Below, one piece after another: positions 1 to 7,739 of a stretch of 64,000 nucleotides of DNA; the first letter of the stretch is position 1, and the number at the start of each line of letters is the position of its first letter. The DNA lies in the NCBI RefSeq assembly GCF_013201705.1, contig NZ_CP053837.1:558001-622000 (forward strand), given 5' to 3'. The notes below the pieces were generated by a model that was not told the origin of the DNA, made no database searches, and worked only from the letters and a program-made list of their open reading frames with translations. This stretch comes from Aliarcobacter faecis. Lineage in GTDB: Bacteria > Campylobacterota > Campylobacteria > Campylobacterales > Arcobacteraceae. The position numbers and the translations under genes were made by a program.

Positions 1-1
1 T

Positions 2-181
2 GAAAAATTTAAAATAAAGGAAAAAATAGAAGTGAATACACCAAAACAGTTGAAAGAGATACTTAAATACTGTAATCCTTTAATGATGAATTTCTATAAA
101 AGCCAGTTACCAAGTCTAAGTATAAAAGGCTTTGGTCAAGATATAACAATTAAAAAGGTAGGTATAACCAATGAAGCCTAG
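2..181 (+). CDS. C-terminal end of an unidentified phage gene (partial)
   Basis: An open frame enters from the left edge and ends at a TAG overlapping the first codons of the next gene by 11 bases. The visible 59 residues are lysine-rich, contain KEILKYCNPLMMNFYKSQLP, and have no stop. The overlap with the downstream replication-type gene suggests translational coupling and an early-region phage gene. The family is not recognised. Confidence 0.6.
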   Translation, partial: EKFKIKEKIEVNTPKQLKEILKYCNPLMMNFYKSQLPSLSIKGFGQDITIKKVGITNEA

Positions 182-1013
182 ACAACATGGAATTTACATT
201 CCTAGTGATTATTATCGCGAACTTAAATTTAAAAAAAACAATAGAACTAAGGCTAGGGCTTTTATGGAATATTATGATGATATGGATTTAGGTGAGCATA
301 ATAGTGTTAGATTCTATGCAAAGAGTTGGAATATTGCTGTTGGTACTGCTCATGGTTGGATAGATGATTTTAAAGTAGAGATAGATAAATATTATGCCAC
401 TAGACAGCTTAGAAGTGATGGACACTATAGCTATGCAAAAAATGAGAATGAACAATATGAACAAAAGCAAGTGAATGAAAAAGAGTATACAAATAATGAT
501 AATATCAATACTTTAAGTATAAGTATTGAACAATCTGAACAAAACAAAATGAACAAAGGATTAAATGCTTCTTTATCTAATAATATAAATGCAGATTCTA
601 ACGAATCTACAAATCAATCATCTTCTAAAAACAATAATAAATATAGTGCAAACTTTGAAATACTATGGAACAGATATGATAAAAAATCCTCTAATAAAGG
701 TAGAAGTCAAACTATCTATAATAGAAGATGGAAAAATACTGATATTAAAATAATGATTGAAGCTGTAGATAAATATAAATCTTCCATTGATTTAACTTAC
801 TTAAAAGATTTTGATGGGTTTTTAAATGGTTTGATTGATAGCTTTGTACCTAAGAGAGCTTGGATAGTAGATAAGAATAAAAATAAACATATTGGTTGGT
901 TTTATGATAGTGAAAATAGATTTGTAAGCGATGAACAGCTAAATTTGAAGTTAGAGAGTGCAAATATTGCAGAACATATTCAAAATAAAAGGTTTGGATA
1001 TATAGGAGCTTAA
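171..1013 (+). CDS. Phage replication-type helix-turn-helix protein (putative)
   Basis: A 280-residue soluble protein in three parts. The N-terminal ~90 residues look like a winged/HTH domain (RFYAKSWNIAVGTAHGWIDDF). A low-complexity Asn/Gln/Ser linker follows at about 95-160. The C-terminal domain at about 163-240 has the spacing F-LW--Y--K--K---------W and ends in YLKDFDGFLNG, a pattern I associate with phage replication initiators or replisome-organiser proteins. It starts inside the end of the preceding gene and is followed directly by the gpZ-like gene with no gap. The replication role is inferred from architecture and position; a regulator is also possible. Confidence 0.5.
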   Translation: MKPRQHGIYIPSDYYRELKFKKNNRTKARAFMEYYDDMDLGEHNSVRFYAKSWNIAVGTAHGWIDDFKVEIDKYYATRQLRSDGHYSYAKNENEQYEQKQVNEKEYTNNDNINTLSISIEQSEQNKMNKGLNASLSNNINADSNESTNQSSSKNNNKYSANFEILWNRYDKKSSNKGRSQTIYNRRWKNTDIKIMIEAVDKYKSSIDLTYLKDFDGFLNGLIDSFVPKRAWIVDKNKNKHIGWFYDSENRFVSDEQLNLKLESANIAEHIQNKRFGYIGA

Positions 1014-1682
1014 ATGAAAATAGAGATTGATTATAAAGAACTTGAAAAATTAAAAGAAAATATTTCAAAAGAAGTATTTAATAAAACCTTTACAGCAACT
1101 GTAAATGAGATATTTAATAATTCATTCTCAAAAACTAGAACTCAAATTAAAAAGAAATGGAATATTGATATTAAACAAGAGAATAAAGAATGGGTATTTG
1201 CAAATAAATCAACAGGAAAAACAAATAAAAGAAATGGAAGAATGAAATTAACAAGAGCAAATGTAAATAATAAATACATTATTTTGGATATATCAGGAAC
1301 TCCTTTAAACCTTTCACTATTTGAATTTACTTGGACTCAAGAAATTGAAGCAAAAAAAACATTTAAATCAGCTATGAAAGTTATTAAAAAAATGCACAAC
1401 ATGGATAAGCTAAATAAAAATAAAGTTAGAGTAAATATTCTTAAGTCTCAGATAACAACTCTTGAAAGTGCTTTTGTTGCAACAATGAAGAATGGGCATA
1501 TTGGTATCTTTGAAAGATTAGGGAGTAAAAGATTGCCAATACTTGAAAAAAGAACAATTACTCCTCAATCAATGTTTAAACAAGTTGATTTTGAAAACAT
1601 TTTAGAAAAAGATTTTGATGAAAAAATGTTGAGTAGATTTTTTCATAACTTAGAGAGGTTAAGTAATGGTTATTGGAAATAA
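1014..1682 (+). CDS. Minor tail protein Z-like (gpZ family)
   Basis: A 222-residue protein. Residues 60-190 match the lambda gpZ/prophage minor tail protein Z pattern: a basic N-terminal half, the segment FVATMKNGHIGIFERLG, then a basic stretch and ITPQSMFKQV near the end. In lambda, gpZ acts in tail completion and head-tail joining. Here it lies ahead of the terminase genes, not between gpFII and gpU, so the gene order is rearranged. The start directly follows the upstream stop. Family confidence is good; its step in assembly is inferred from lambda. Confidence 0.7.
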   Translation: MKIEIDYKELEKLKENISKEVFNKTFTATVNEIFNNSFSKTRTQIKKKWNIDIKQENKEWVFANKSTGKTNKRNGRMKLTRANVNNKYIILDISGTPLNLSLFEFTWTQEIEAKKTFKSAMKVIKKMHNMDKLNKNKVRVNILKSQITTLESAFVATMKNGHIGIFERLGSKRLPILEKRTITPQSMFKQVDFENILEKDFDEKMLSRFFHNLERLSNGYWK

Positions 1683-1809
1683 TTATATAGGTTCTCCTGC
1701 CGATATAGAGTGGATGAGGGTGGCAGAGCACCCAAGGAATAAGGAGTTTTACAATTTTAAAAGTGGTTGTGGTTTTTTATTTTTAAGTTGTAGTAGTAAG
1801 GGTAAATAG
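1666..1809 (+). CDS. Small overlapping phage protein, 47 residues (hypothetical)
   Basis: ATG at 1666 lies inside the end of the gpZ-like gene in another frame and is preceded by a good Shine-Dalgarno (AGAGAGG, about 8 bases upstream). It reads MVIGNNYIGSPADIEW, then MRVAEHPRNKEFYNFKSGCG, and ends in a Cys/Ser-rich tail, stopping just before the terminase small-subunit gene. It fills an otherwise empty 129-base gap within a tightly packed operon, which supports it being translated. The two cysteines and the E-W--VAEHPR segment are distinctive, but I do not recognise a family. Confidence 0.5.
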   Translation: MVIGNNYIGSPADIEWMRVAEHPRNKEFYNFKSGCGFLFLSCSSKGK

Positions 1810-1811
1810 AT

Positions 1812-2474
1812 ATGAGATTTAATCAAAGTAAGTTCGCAAAAGAAGTAGGGTGTACCCAACAAAATATTTCAAAACTTATAAAAAAAGGTATATTGGAAGT
1901 AGGAGTTGATAAAAAGCTTGATTTGGATAGTTCTTTGCAAAGATTAAGAGATTTTAATTTACTTGATGAGAATAATAAATTAAAAAATGGTGGATCTTTT
2001 AAAACTGAAAAAGTAGAAGATAAAAAAGATATTACTCTTTTTGAGGCTATGAAAGATCAGCCATCAAGAGCAACTGAAACAAAAGAGCAAAAAGAGCAAA
2101 GAGAGTTAGAAGAAAAAGAGGAGCAAAAAGCTCTTAGAGAATTGGAATTAAAAGAACAAGAAGCTAGAAATAAAAATCTAATTTTAGATGAAGATGATGA
2201 CCTAACTGAATATAACTATACAAAATCAAAAGCTAGAAGAGAGCATTATCTATCAAAAATAGCAGAAATCGACACCAAAGTAAAACTTGGAGAACTTGTT
2301 CCAAAAGTTGAAGTAGAACAAACTTTTTTTGAAGAAGCTAGAAAAGTTAGAGATATGCTTTTAAATCTTCCAAATAAAATGGCTATGAGAGTAGTAGGAA
2401 AAAAAGATATTAAAGAGATTGAGTTAATAATAAATGATGAAATTAGATATATATTAGGGAATTTATCAAGATGA
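1812..2474 (+). CDS. Terminase small subunit (Nu1-like)
   Basis: A 220-residue protein with an N-terminal winged HTH (FAKEVGCTQQNISKLIKKG, about 8-26) of the kind used by lambda gpNu1 to bind cos DNA. A long Glu/Lys/Gln-rich coiled coil (about 80-125) follows, then a helical C-terminal region (about 140-220) in the position where Nu1-type subunits contact the large subunit. Its stop overlaps the large-subunit start (ATGA), the usual coupling of terS and terL. Function follows from the HTH and the invariant neighbour. Confidence 0.8.
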   Translation: MRFNQSKFAKEVGCTQQNISKLIKKGILEVGVDKKLDLDSSLQRLRDFNLLDENNKLKNGGSFKTEKVEDKKDITLFEAMKDQPSRATETKEQKEQRELEEKEEQKALRELELKEQEARNKNLILDEDDDLTEYNYTKSKARREHYLSKIAEIDTKVKLGELVPKVEVEQTFFEEARKVRDMLLNLPNKMAMRVVGKKDIKEIELIINDEIRYILGNLSR

Positions 2475-4351
2475 GTGTAAATCCACATATAAACTCTAAA
2501 TTATTAGAAGCTCTAAAAAAAGGTTTTGAACCTGATCCACTTATGACTGTTTCAGAGTGGGCTGATGCTTATAGAGTATTACCTAGTGAAAGTTCTAGTG
2601 AACCTGGGCAATACAGAACTGAAAGAATGCCTTATTTAGAAGAGATTGCTTATGAATTATCTCCACAAAGCCCAACAGCTGAAATAACTGTTATAAAAGG
2701 CACACAGCTAGGCTTTACAGAACTAGGGAATAATATGCTATTTTGCTATGCAGATTTATATCCTTGTCCTATGCTTCAAATTTTGCCAACAGAATCAGCT
2801 GTTAGAACTCACTCCTCTTCAAAACTTTGGGCTTCTATAAAAGTAACTCCAAGACTTAAAAATCTATTTCGTGCTAGAAAATCAAAAGATGGTTCAAGTA
2901 TTACATCACTTTTGTTTAGAGGTGGGAGTATAGCTCTTGGTTGGTCCAATTCAGCTGCAACATTTGCTTCAATGAGTAGGAGAGTTGTAATTTGTGATGA
3001 TATTGATAGATGGGGAGAGGAAATAGAGGGAGGTGATCCTCTTGATTTGGCAAAAAATAGAGCTGAAGCATTTCCAAACAACAAAAAGATTTACTACAAT
3101 TCAAGTCCAGGAAAGAAACACAACTCTAAAATATTGCCAAAATATGAATCATCATCACAAGCACTTTATACTATGAAATGTCCACATTGTGGTGAAGATA
3201 TAGTATTTGAAAGAGATGGATTTAAATTCTCTTATGATGAAGAGTATAGGCTTACAGATGATGTAGTTTTTGTATGTCTAAACAATGGTTGCATAATAGA
3301 AGAACACCAAAAATATGAGATGATGAAAAAAGAGAATGGTGCTAGATATGTACATAAATTTCCTGAACGAGAACATAAAGGTTATAGAGTGCCTAGCTAT
3401 TATTCACCATTTGCAAAGTGGAATGAAATATTTCAAAGCTTTTTAGATGCAAGAAAAGAGCAAAAGCAAAAAAAGATTTCAATAAAAATGGCTGGTTGGG
3501 TAAATACAAAAGATGCTAATGTTTGGGAAGAAAAGATTGAAAAACTTGATATACAAGAGTTTTTAAATAGACATGAAGATTATGCAGCTGATGTTCCAAA
3601 TGGAGCATATATATTAACTGCAGGAGTTGATACTCAAGATGATAGATTAGAAGTTGAAGTTGTAGGGTGGGGTAAATATGGAGAGAGTTGGAGTATAGCA
3701 AAATTAATTCTTGAAGGTGATCCAAAATTCCCAAGAGTTTGGCAAAAGCTAGATAATGTTTTAGAGAACAGTTACAAACACGAAAGTGGTATAGATATGA
3801 AGATTTTGGGATTAGGAATAGATAGTGGAGGGCATAGAACAGATTATGTTTACAACTATTGCAAAACAAGAGTAGAGCAAAATGTATTTTGTATGAAAGG
3901 TGATAACTCTGTAGAAACTCCAATTTTAAAATCTGGAATATCAAAAAATAAAGATGGAAGCTTACGACTTTATATGATAGGAGTAAATAGTGCTAAAGAT
4001 GTAGTTTATGGACAACTTACTACAAAAGAAGTTGGTCCAGGATATATGCACTATCCAAAAAAACCTGAGTATAATGAAGAACATTTTAAGCAGCTTACAG
4101 GTGAAGCAAAAGATAAAACAACTGGAAGATGGAAAAAGTTTAGAGCTAGAAATGAAGCACTAGATTTAAGAGTATATGCTATGGCAACACTTAGAATACT
4201 TGAAAACCAATACTATCCAAATGGTATAGACTGGGATGATATAGAACTAGAGTTTAATGCAAGAGTAGAAGAAGAGCTAAATATAGTAAGAAAAGTAGAA
4301 AAAGAGATAGTAGAGCATAATTCTTTTAGTGATTGGAGAGATAACTACTAA
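2471..4351 (+). CDS. Terminase large subunit (lambda gpA family)
   Basis: A 626-residue DNA-packaging motor. The opening MTVSEWADAYRVLP is typical of gpA-family terminases. The ATPase motif region VIKGTQLGFTE stands where the Walker A variant lies, and RRVVICDDIDRW is the Walker B region. A zinc-finger-like CPHC...CLNNGC follows at about 236-274. The nuclease half carries GVDTQDDRLEVEV and GIDSGGH with acidic residues. Length fits lambda gpA (641). It translocates DNA into the prohead and cuts it. The gene continues by a TAATG junction into a small gene, after which the accessory island interrupts the usual terL-W-portal order. Confidence 0.93.
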   Translation: MSVNPHINSKLLEALKKGFEPDPLMTVSEWADAYRVLPSESSSEPGQYRTERMPYLEEIAYELSPQSPTAEITVIKGTQLGFTELGNNMLFCYADLYPCPMLQILPTESAVRTHSSSKLWASIKVTPRLKNLFRARKSKDGSSITSLLFRGGSIALGWSNSAATFASMSRRVVICDDIDRWGEEIEGGDPLDLAKNRAEAFPNNKKIYYNSSPGKKHNSKILPKYESSSQALYTMKCPHCGEDIVFERDGFKFSYDEEYRLTDDVVFVCLNNGCIIEEHQKYEMMKKENGARYVHKFPEREHKGYRVPSYYSPFAKWNEIFQSFLDARKEQKQKKISIKMAGWVNTKDANVWEEKIEKLDIQEFLNRHEDYAADVPNGAYILTAGVDTQDDRLEVEVVGWGKYGESWSIAKLILEGDPKFPRVWQKLDNVLENSYKHESGIDMKILGLGIDSGGHRTDYVYNYCKTRVEQNVFCMKGDNSVETPILKSGISKNKDGSLRLYMIGVNSAKDVVYGQLTTKEVGPGYMHYPKKPEYNEEHFKQLTGEAKDKTTGRWKKFRARNEALDLRVYAMATLRILENQYYPNGIDWDDIELEFNARVEEELNIVRKVEKEIVEHNSFSDWRDNY

Positions 4352-4569
4352 TGTCTGTAAATCATTTAATAAATAGAAACTGGTGGAATAAAAGAGATAA
4401 TCTAAAAAACAAACCATCTTTGAGCAATAGAACTTTGCATGTGATAGATTATATAATGAGTGAAGAAGAACTAGCTCTTGGAATAGTGATAGAAAAGCTT
4501 ATGACTACTCCAAATCTATATAAAGAAACTCTTGAAAAGTTAAAGAGTGATTATCCTGATATAGAATAA
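4351..4569 (+). CDS. Small phage protein after terminase (hypothetical)
   Basis: A 72-residue protein whose ATG overlaps the terminase stop (TAATG), so it is translated from the same message. It has a basic, Trp-containing N terminus (NRNWWNKRDNLKNK) and a helical acidic C-terminal half (SEEELALGIVIEKLM). In lambda this slot holds gpW, but a better gpW candidate lies beyond the accessory island at 9,299. It could be a packaging accessory protein; no family is recognised. Confidence 0.55.
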   Translation: MSVNHLINRNWWNKRDNLKNKPSLSNRTLHVIDYIMSEEELALGIVIEKLMTTPNLYKETLEKLKSDYPDIE

Positions 4570-4643
4570 AAATAATTAATCATAATAAAATATAGAGAAT
4601 TATATAATTAGTTTATTAAAAATAAATATATGAGGAATTTATA

Positions 4644-4991
4644 ATGACTTTAGAAAATAATTATGGTTTGGTAAAAAACTTTCTTGATGCAAATAAGAAA
4701 GATTATAGTAGTGGGCTATGTGCAGATAATTTTTTTATAGAATATTATATAGATAACAAATTAAAGCTTAAAGGGGAAGAAAAAATAATTTTTAATACTA
4801 ATCATCCAGAATATAGTGATGATATTTCTATATCTAGTTTAGACAGTGATATATATCATACAGGTTTTAGAGCACAATTTCTTAAATATAAATATGATAA
4901 AGATAAAAATATTTTAGAAATAATAAGTGATAATAAAACTCCTAAACATGGCCCATATAAAGTTTTAATTTATGGTGATTATAAAAAATAA
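4644..4991 (+). CDS. Hypothetical accessory protein, 115 residues
   Basis: A soluble acidic 115-residue protein with no signal peptide or TM segment, starting behind a GAGGAATTTATA ribosome-binding region. It is separated from the upstream gene by about 75 very AT-rich bases and followed by a hairpin, so it is probably its own transcription unit. Alternating hydrophobic residues near the end (NILEIISDN, YKVLIYGDY) suggest beta structure. It is the first gene of the accessory island and faces the Rex-like pair. I do not recognise a family. Confidence 0.55.
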   Translation: MTLENNYGLVKNFLDANKKDYSSGLCADNFFIEYYIDNKLKLKGEEKIIFNTNHPEYSDDISISSLDSDIYHTGFRAQFLKYKYDKDKNILEIISDNKTPKHGPYKVLIYGDYKK

Positions 4992-5003
4992 TTAGAATTA
5001 ATC

Positions 5004-5039
5004 ATTAGTAAATATTGTAAATATATGGTATTTGCTAAT
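5004..5039. terminator. Hairpin between convergent genes
   Basis: ATTAGTAAATA and TATTTGCTAAT form an 11-bp stem (one G-T wobble) with a 14-base loop. An AAATTTTTTC tract follows on the plus strand. It separates the 115-residue gene from the leftward Rex-like pair and would insulate late transcription from the island. Confidence 0.5.
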
Positions 5040-5074
5040 TGAAATTTTTTCATTTAATGTATTCAATTGAATTT

Positions 5075-5512
5075 TTAATAATCCAAAATAATAAATACAC
5101 TTTTTGCCGTATCATATAATATACGTAATGCATAGATAAAACATCCTGTAATAGATACATTTAAAAATAATTCAAATTCATTATGCAATTTAATAAAAGA
5201 AGAATCTTGAATAATTAAAAATAAAATAGCAACAAATACTATACTAACTTGTTCTTTTATTGATAAAATCATTTGTTTTTTTGTACTGTTAAAACTATTT
5301 ATTTGACCTGTTTTATCTATCAGTTCTCTTATTTTTGTTAATAATATACTTAACGTAGCAGAATTAATAGCTATCAATGCAACTAAAAGTGTAATAAGAT
5401 TTTGTTTTAAAAAATTTATTAAATAAAGACTTCCTAAAAATAATTGTAATTGAGTTAATAAATACCCAACTACAATTGAAAGTAAGATATTGAAAACTAT
5501 ATCATTTTTCAT
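5075..5512 (-). CDS. Four-TM membrane protein, RexB-like (second gene of pair)
   Basis: A 145-residue inner-membrane protein with four predicted TM segments (about 5-30, 37-59, 86-105, 112-140) and a basic loop (TKIRELIDKTG...FNSTKKQ) between the second and third. Lambda RexB is 144 residues with four TM segments and a basic loop after TM2, and follows rexA; here too the gene is second, joined to the upstream gene by an ATGA overlap. RexB is described as a membrane channel that depolarises the cell during superinfection. I see no convincing residue-level match, so the link is by size, topology and order. Kiwa KwaA, also a four-TM protein, is an alternative. Confidence 0.5.
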   Translation of the reverse strand: MKNDIVFNILLSIVVGYLLTQLQLFLGSLYLINFLKQNLITLLVALIAINSATLSILLTKIRELIDKTGQINSFNSTKKQMILSIKEQVSIVFVAILFLIIQDSSFIKLHNEFELFLNVSITGCFIYALRILYDTAKSVFIILDY

Positions 5513-6357
5513 TCTAAAATACTTTTTAAACTTTCTGCTATATTATTTATATTATCAGAAGATATTTCCACTTCAGCTATTTCAACTTGTTTTATATCAT
5601 TTGCTGTTTGAACTCTCTTTTTAATCCCTTTTATTTTTATAGAGATATTTCCTCCCCCTTCACTTGCATAATCAACTAAATCATTGATTTGTTTGATTCC
5701 TTTATCTACACGAAGTGTTGAACTATCGTGTGAATCAATTTCTATGTTAGTTTTAGCTGTATTTGTTAATTTAGCTAAATTCTTGACATCATCACTAAGA
5801 GATTGAGAAATATTTGCCATATTTGGAGTAATTAACTCAAATTTGATATTTTGAATTTTGTTATCGTGTTCTTCTATAATATTCCAAAAAGCTTCTTTAT
5901 GGAATATTGGTTCACCATAAAAACTTAATTGTCTTTGTTCTAAAGCATTGTTTATAGATTCTGTTAAAATCTTTAAAACAGATTTTGTATGTGAAAAAGA
6001 TTTTTTTCTATCTTGAATAGCAATTATTTGTTTATCGGGATGATTCCATATACCAATAAAGATTGATGGCCAATCTTCCAAATGTTCTTCTTCAAAGTTA
6101 TCATTTTCAATCTTTGTAGTTCTTTTAGGAGCAAATCTAAAAAGTAAGAAATCATTTTTATTATAAACAAGGAAACCTAATAATGAATTATTTTGAATTT
6201 TCCAATCTTTTATTGATTTAATTGCTTCATAAAATAAAATATTCTTTTTTGCAATTAAGTCTTCTATACTAGTTATCTCACCAAATAAATCACCTTGAAA
6301 ATATCTATTTGTTGGCAATATTTGATATCTATATAGATTAAAATTAATATTTTTCAT
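5509..6357 (-). CDS. Soluble sensor-like protein, RexA-like (first gene of pair)
   Basis: A 282-residue soluble protein with no TM segment, translationally coupled (ATGA) to the four-TM gene. It opens with an alpha/beta region (INFNLYRYQILPTNRYFQG), has a mid segment with IIAIQDRKKSF, and a C-terminal half containing IKFELITPNM, a long helix, then YASEGGGNISIKIKGIKKRV before a final helix. Lambda RexA is 279 residues, DNA-binding, and precedes rexB. Size, order and partner fit a RexA role, but sequence similarity is not demonstrable by eye. Its position, antisense within the late operon, fits a lysogen-expressed gene. A KwaB-like sensor is the other possibility. Confidence 0.5.
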   Translation of the reverse strand: MKNINFNLYRYQILPTNRYFQGDLFGEITSIEDLIAKKNILFYEAIKSIKDWKIQNNSLLGFLVYNKNDFLLFRFAPKRTTKIENDNFEEEHLEDWPSIFIGIWNHPDKQIIAIQDRKKSFSHTKSVLKILTESINNALEQRQLSFYGEPIFHKEAFWNIIEEHDNKIQNIKFELITPNMANISQSLSDDVKNLAKLTNTAKTNIEIDSHDSSTLRVDKGIKQINDLVDYASEGGGNISIKIKGIKKRVQTANDIKQVEIAEVEISSDNINNIAESLKSILE

Positions 6358-6380
6358 TTATTGTTAGTTCCTTAATAGTA

Positions 6381-6413
6381 AAATTAAATAATTATATTAA
6401 AATTATTTAATTT
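6381..6413. terminator. Perfect 13-bp inverted repeat between leftward units
   Basis: AAATTAAATAATT at 6381-6393 and AATTATTTAATTT at 6401-6413 are perfect complements with a 7-base loop. Lying between the TM/coiled-coil gene and the Rex-like pair (110-base gap), it may end the upstream leftward unit or be an operator for the pair. The stem is purely A-T, so it would be a weak terminator. Confidence 0.4.
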
Positions 6414-6467
6414 ATTGCTTAACAGTTTTAATAACTTTGATGATGTTTTTTTCATAAAATTATTCAA

Positions 6468-7340
6468 CTAAGATTTATCTTTTAAATAACTAGAAATCTC
6501 TTTTAAGACATTTTTTATATTGTCTGATTCCATTTTTTCTCGTTTAAGTTCTATTGTACTTTCACCTTTTTTTAGTATAAAGTTTCTTTCGGTTTGTAAT
6601 AAATCACTAATAATATCTTTCATAGCTTCATCATTGCCTGTTGCATGAGCAATTTCTATAGCTGCAAGTTTTGATTCTATATTTGTGAGTTCATTTTGAA
6701 AATGTTTTATTTCATCAAGAGTAAATTTATATAATCTTAAAAAGAAATATGCAAATATTTGCATAAATAAGACTAATAAAACTCTTGGTGTATAGTATAA
6801 AAAGATTGAATTAATTTCTTTTGATAGGTTATTAGCATCAGATATTGATAAAACCGATAATCCTAAAATTGACAAACCAACAAGTGTTATTCCTCCACCT
6901 ATAAGTAGATTTACAATAGCTCTTCTTCTCAAATTAGATACTTCATCTTCTAATCTTATTTTTACATTTATTAAAGATTGTTGTAGTGAATATAATTTCA
7001 GCGTTTTTTCTAATTCTTCTTTTTCATTAATAGATGTAGAAAAGTTTAAGTTTTTCAGAACTTTTATTTTTTCTTCAAATAAATTAATTTCATTTTTATA
7101 TTTTTCAATTGGAGATTTTTCCTTAAGTTTTTCTGAATTATTTACTAAATAGTAATATCCAAAAATCATTGCTCCAAATATAATAAATAATATTCCTAAA
7201 AATATGTTTTCTTCAACTATACTACGATGAGTTAAATATACTGATTTTATTATTTCTGTAGATATTGACATTAGACCAGATAATATTAACAATATAGCAA
7301 TTGAATAAACAATAATTCTTATTTTATTATTAGATAACAT
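6468..7340 (-). CDS. TM/coiled-coil membrane protein of the accessory island
   Basis: A 290-residue protein with a TM hairpin (about 8-28 and 45-65), a cytoplasmic coiled coil (about 70-135, NLRRRAIVN at its end), a second TM pair (about 140-165 and 183-205) and a helical tail containing YKFTLDEIKHFQNELTNIES and LQTERNFILKKGESTIELKR. I chose ATG 7340: AAAGG lies 9 bases upstream, whereas the TTG at 7346 is only 3 bases from it. I do not recognise a named family. The layout resembles membrane effectors of phage-defence systems, which is inference only. Confidence 0.6.
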   Translation of the reverse strand: MLSNNKIRIIVYSIAILLILSGLMSISTEIIKSVYLTHRSIVEENIFLGILFIIFGAMIFGYYYLVNNSEKLKEKSPIEKYKNEINLFEEKIKVLKNLNFSTSINEKEELEKTLKLYSLQQSLINVKIRLEDEVSNLRRRAIVNLLIGGGITLVGLSILGLSVLSISDANNLSKEINSIFLYYTPRVLLVLFMQIFAYFFLRLYKFTLDEIKHFQNELTNIESKLAAIEIAHATGNDEAMKDIISDLLQTERNFILKKGESTIELKREKMESDNIKNVLKEISSYLKDKS

Positions 7341-7353
7341 TTCCAATTTCCTT

Positions 7354-7458
7354 TCAATTTTTCAATAAATCATAAACAAAATATCCAACAATACAAACTA
7401 AAGTAAAAACTAATGATACTTTTAATTTAAAAATCAGATATTTATGAGATGGTAACAT
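7354..7458 (-). CDS. 34-residue single-TM peptide (putative)
   Basis: ATG 7458 follows the HTH gene's stop by one base, with GAAGGGA upstream. The peptide starts MLPSHKYLIFKLK and then has a hydrophobic stretch (VSLVFTLVCIVGYFVY), ending DLLKN. It fits exactly between the HTH gene and the 290-residue membrane protein. One TM helix with a basic N terminus suggests a small membrane partner or regulator of the following protein. Confidence 0.45.
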   Translation of the reverse strand: MLPSHKYLIFKLKVSLVFTLVCIVGYFVYDLLKN

Positions 7459-7459
7459 T

Positions 7460-7678
7460 TTATTTAATCCCTTCTATTTCAAGAACTTTATCTTTTACAT
7501 CATTATAACTTTTAGCTTTCACATAATTATCCAACCAAGATTTAACCCAAGGTGGAACAGGTTTATTTGTATCATTCCAGTTATTTACTGTATTATATGA
7601 GATATTTGATAATTCTGCAAAATCTTTTTTACTTAAATCAATATTCTTTAAAAAATCTGTAAATTCTTGTTTATTCAC
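7460..7678 (-). CDS. Small HTH regulator of the accessory island
   Basis: A 72-residue protein from GTG 7678 (GGGGA about 7 bases upstream; an upstream ATG at 7702 lies inside a palindrome and lacks a ribosome site). The sequence SKKDFAELSNISYNTVNNW is a clear helix-turn-helix, followed by PPWVKSWLDNY. It reads leftward into the TM peptide and membrane protein, and diverges from the antirepressor genes across a control region with palindromes. It is likely the local repressor or activator, binding near its own promoter. Its resemblance to Cro/XRE-type regulators is by HTH only. Confidence 0.65.
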   Translation of the reverse strand: MNKQEFTDFLKNIDLSKKDFAELSNISYNTVNNWNDTNKPVPPWVKSWLDNYVKAKSYNDVKDKVLEIEGIK

Positions 7679-7701
7679 TTGTAATCCCCATAAAATAAGC
7701 A

Positions 7702-7719
7702 TTTCACTTAAAAGTGAAA
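7702..7719. promoter_or_regulatory. Perfect palindrome, likely operator
   Basis: TTTCACTT-AA-AAGTGAAA is an 18-bp perfect dyad 24 bases upstream of the HTH gene's GTG start, where a bound regulator would block its promoter or leader. It is the natural candidate binding site for the adjacent HTH protein (autoregulation). Confidence 0.55.
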
Positions 7720-7739
7720 CGCCAAATTTATATTAAATA

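Noticed and set aside
5075-6357. Calling the Rex-like pair a Kiwa system (KwaA/KwaB)
   Set aside because: KwaA is also a four-TM protein, but Kiwa has the membrane gene first and a larger partner; order and sizes here match RexA/RexB better. Kept only as an alternative.
7354-7678. HTH gene plus TM peptide as a toxin-antitoxin pair
   Set aside because: Nothing in the peptide matches a known toxin family, and the HTH gene looks like a phage switch regulator. I note the layout but do not name it toxin-antitoxin.
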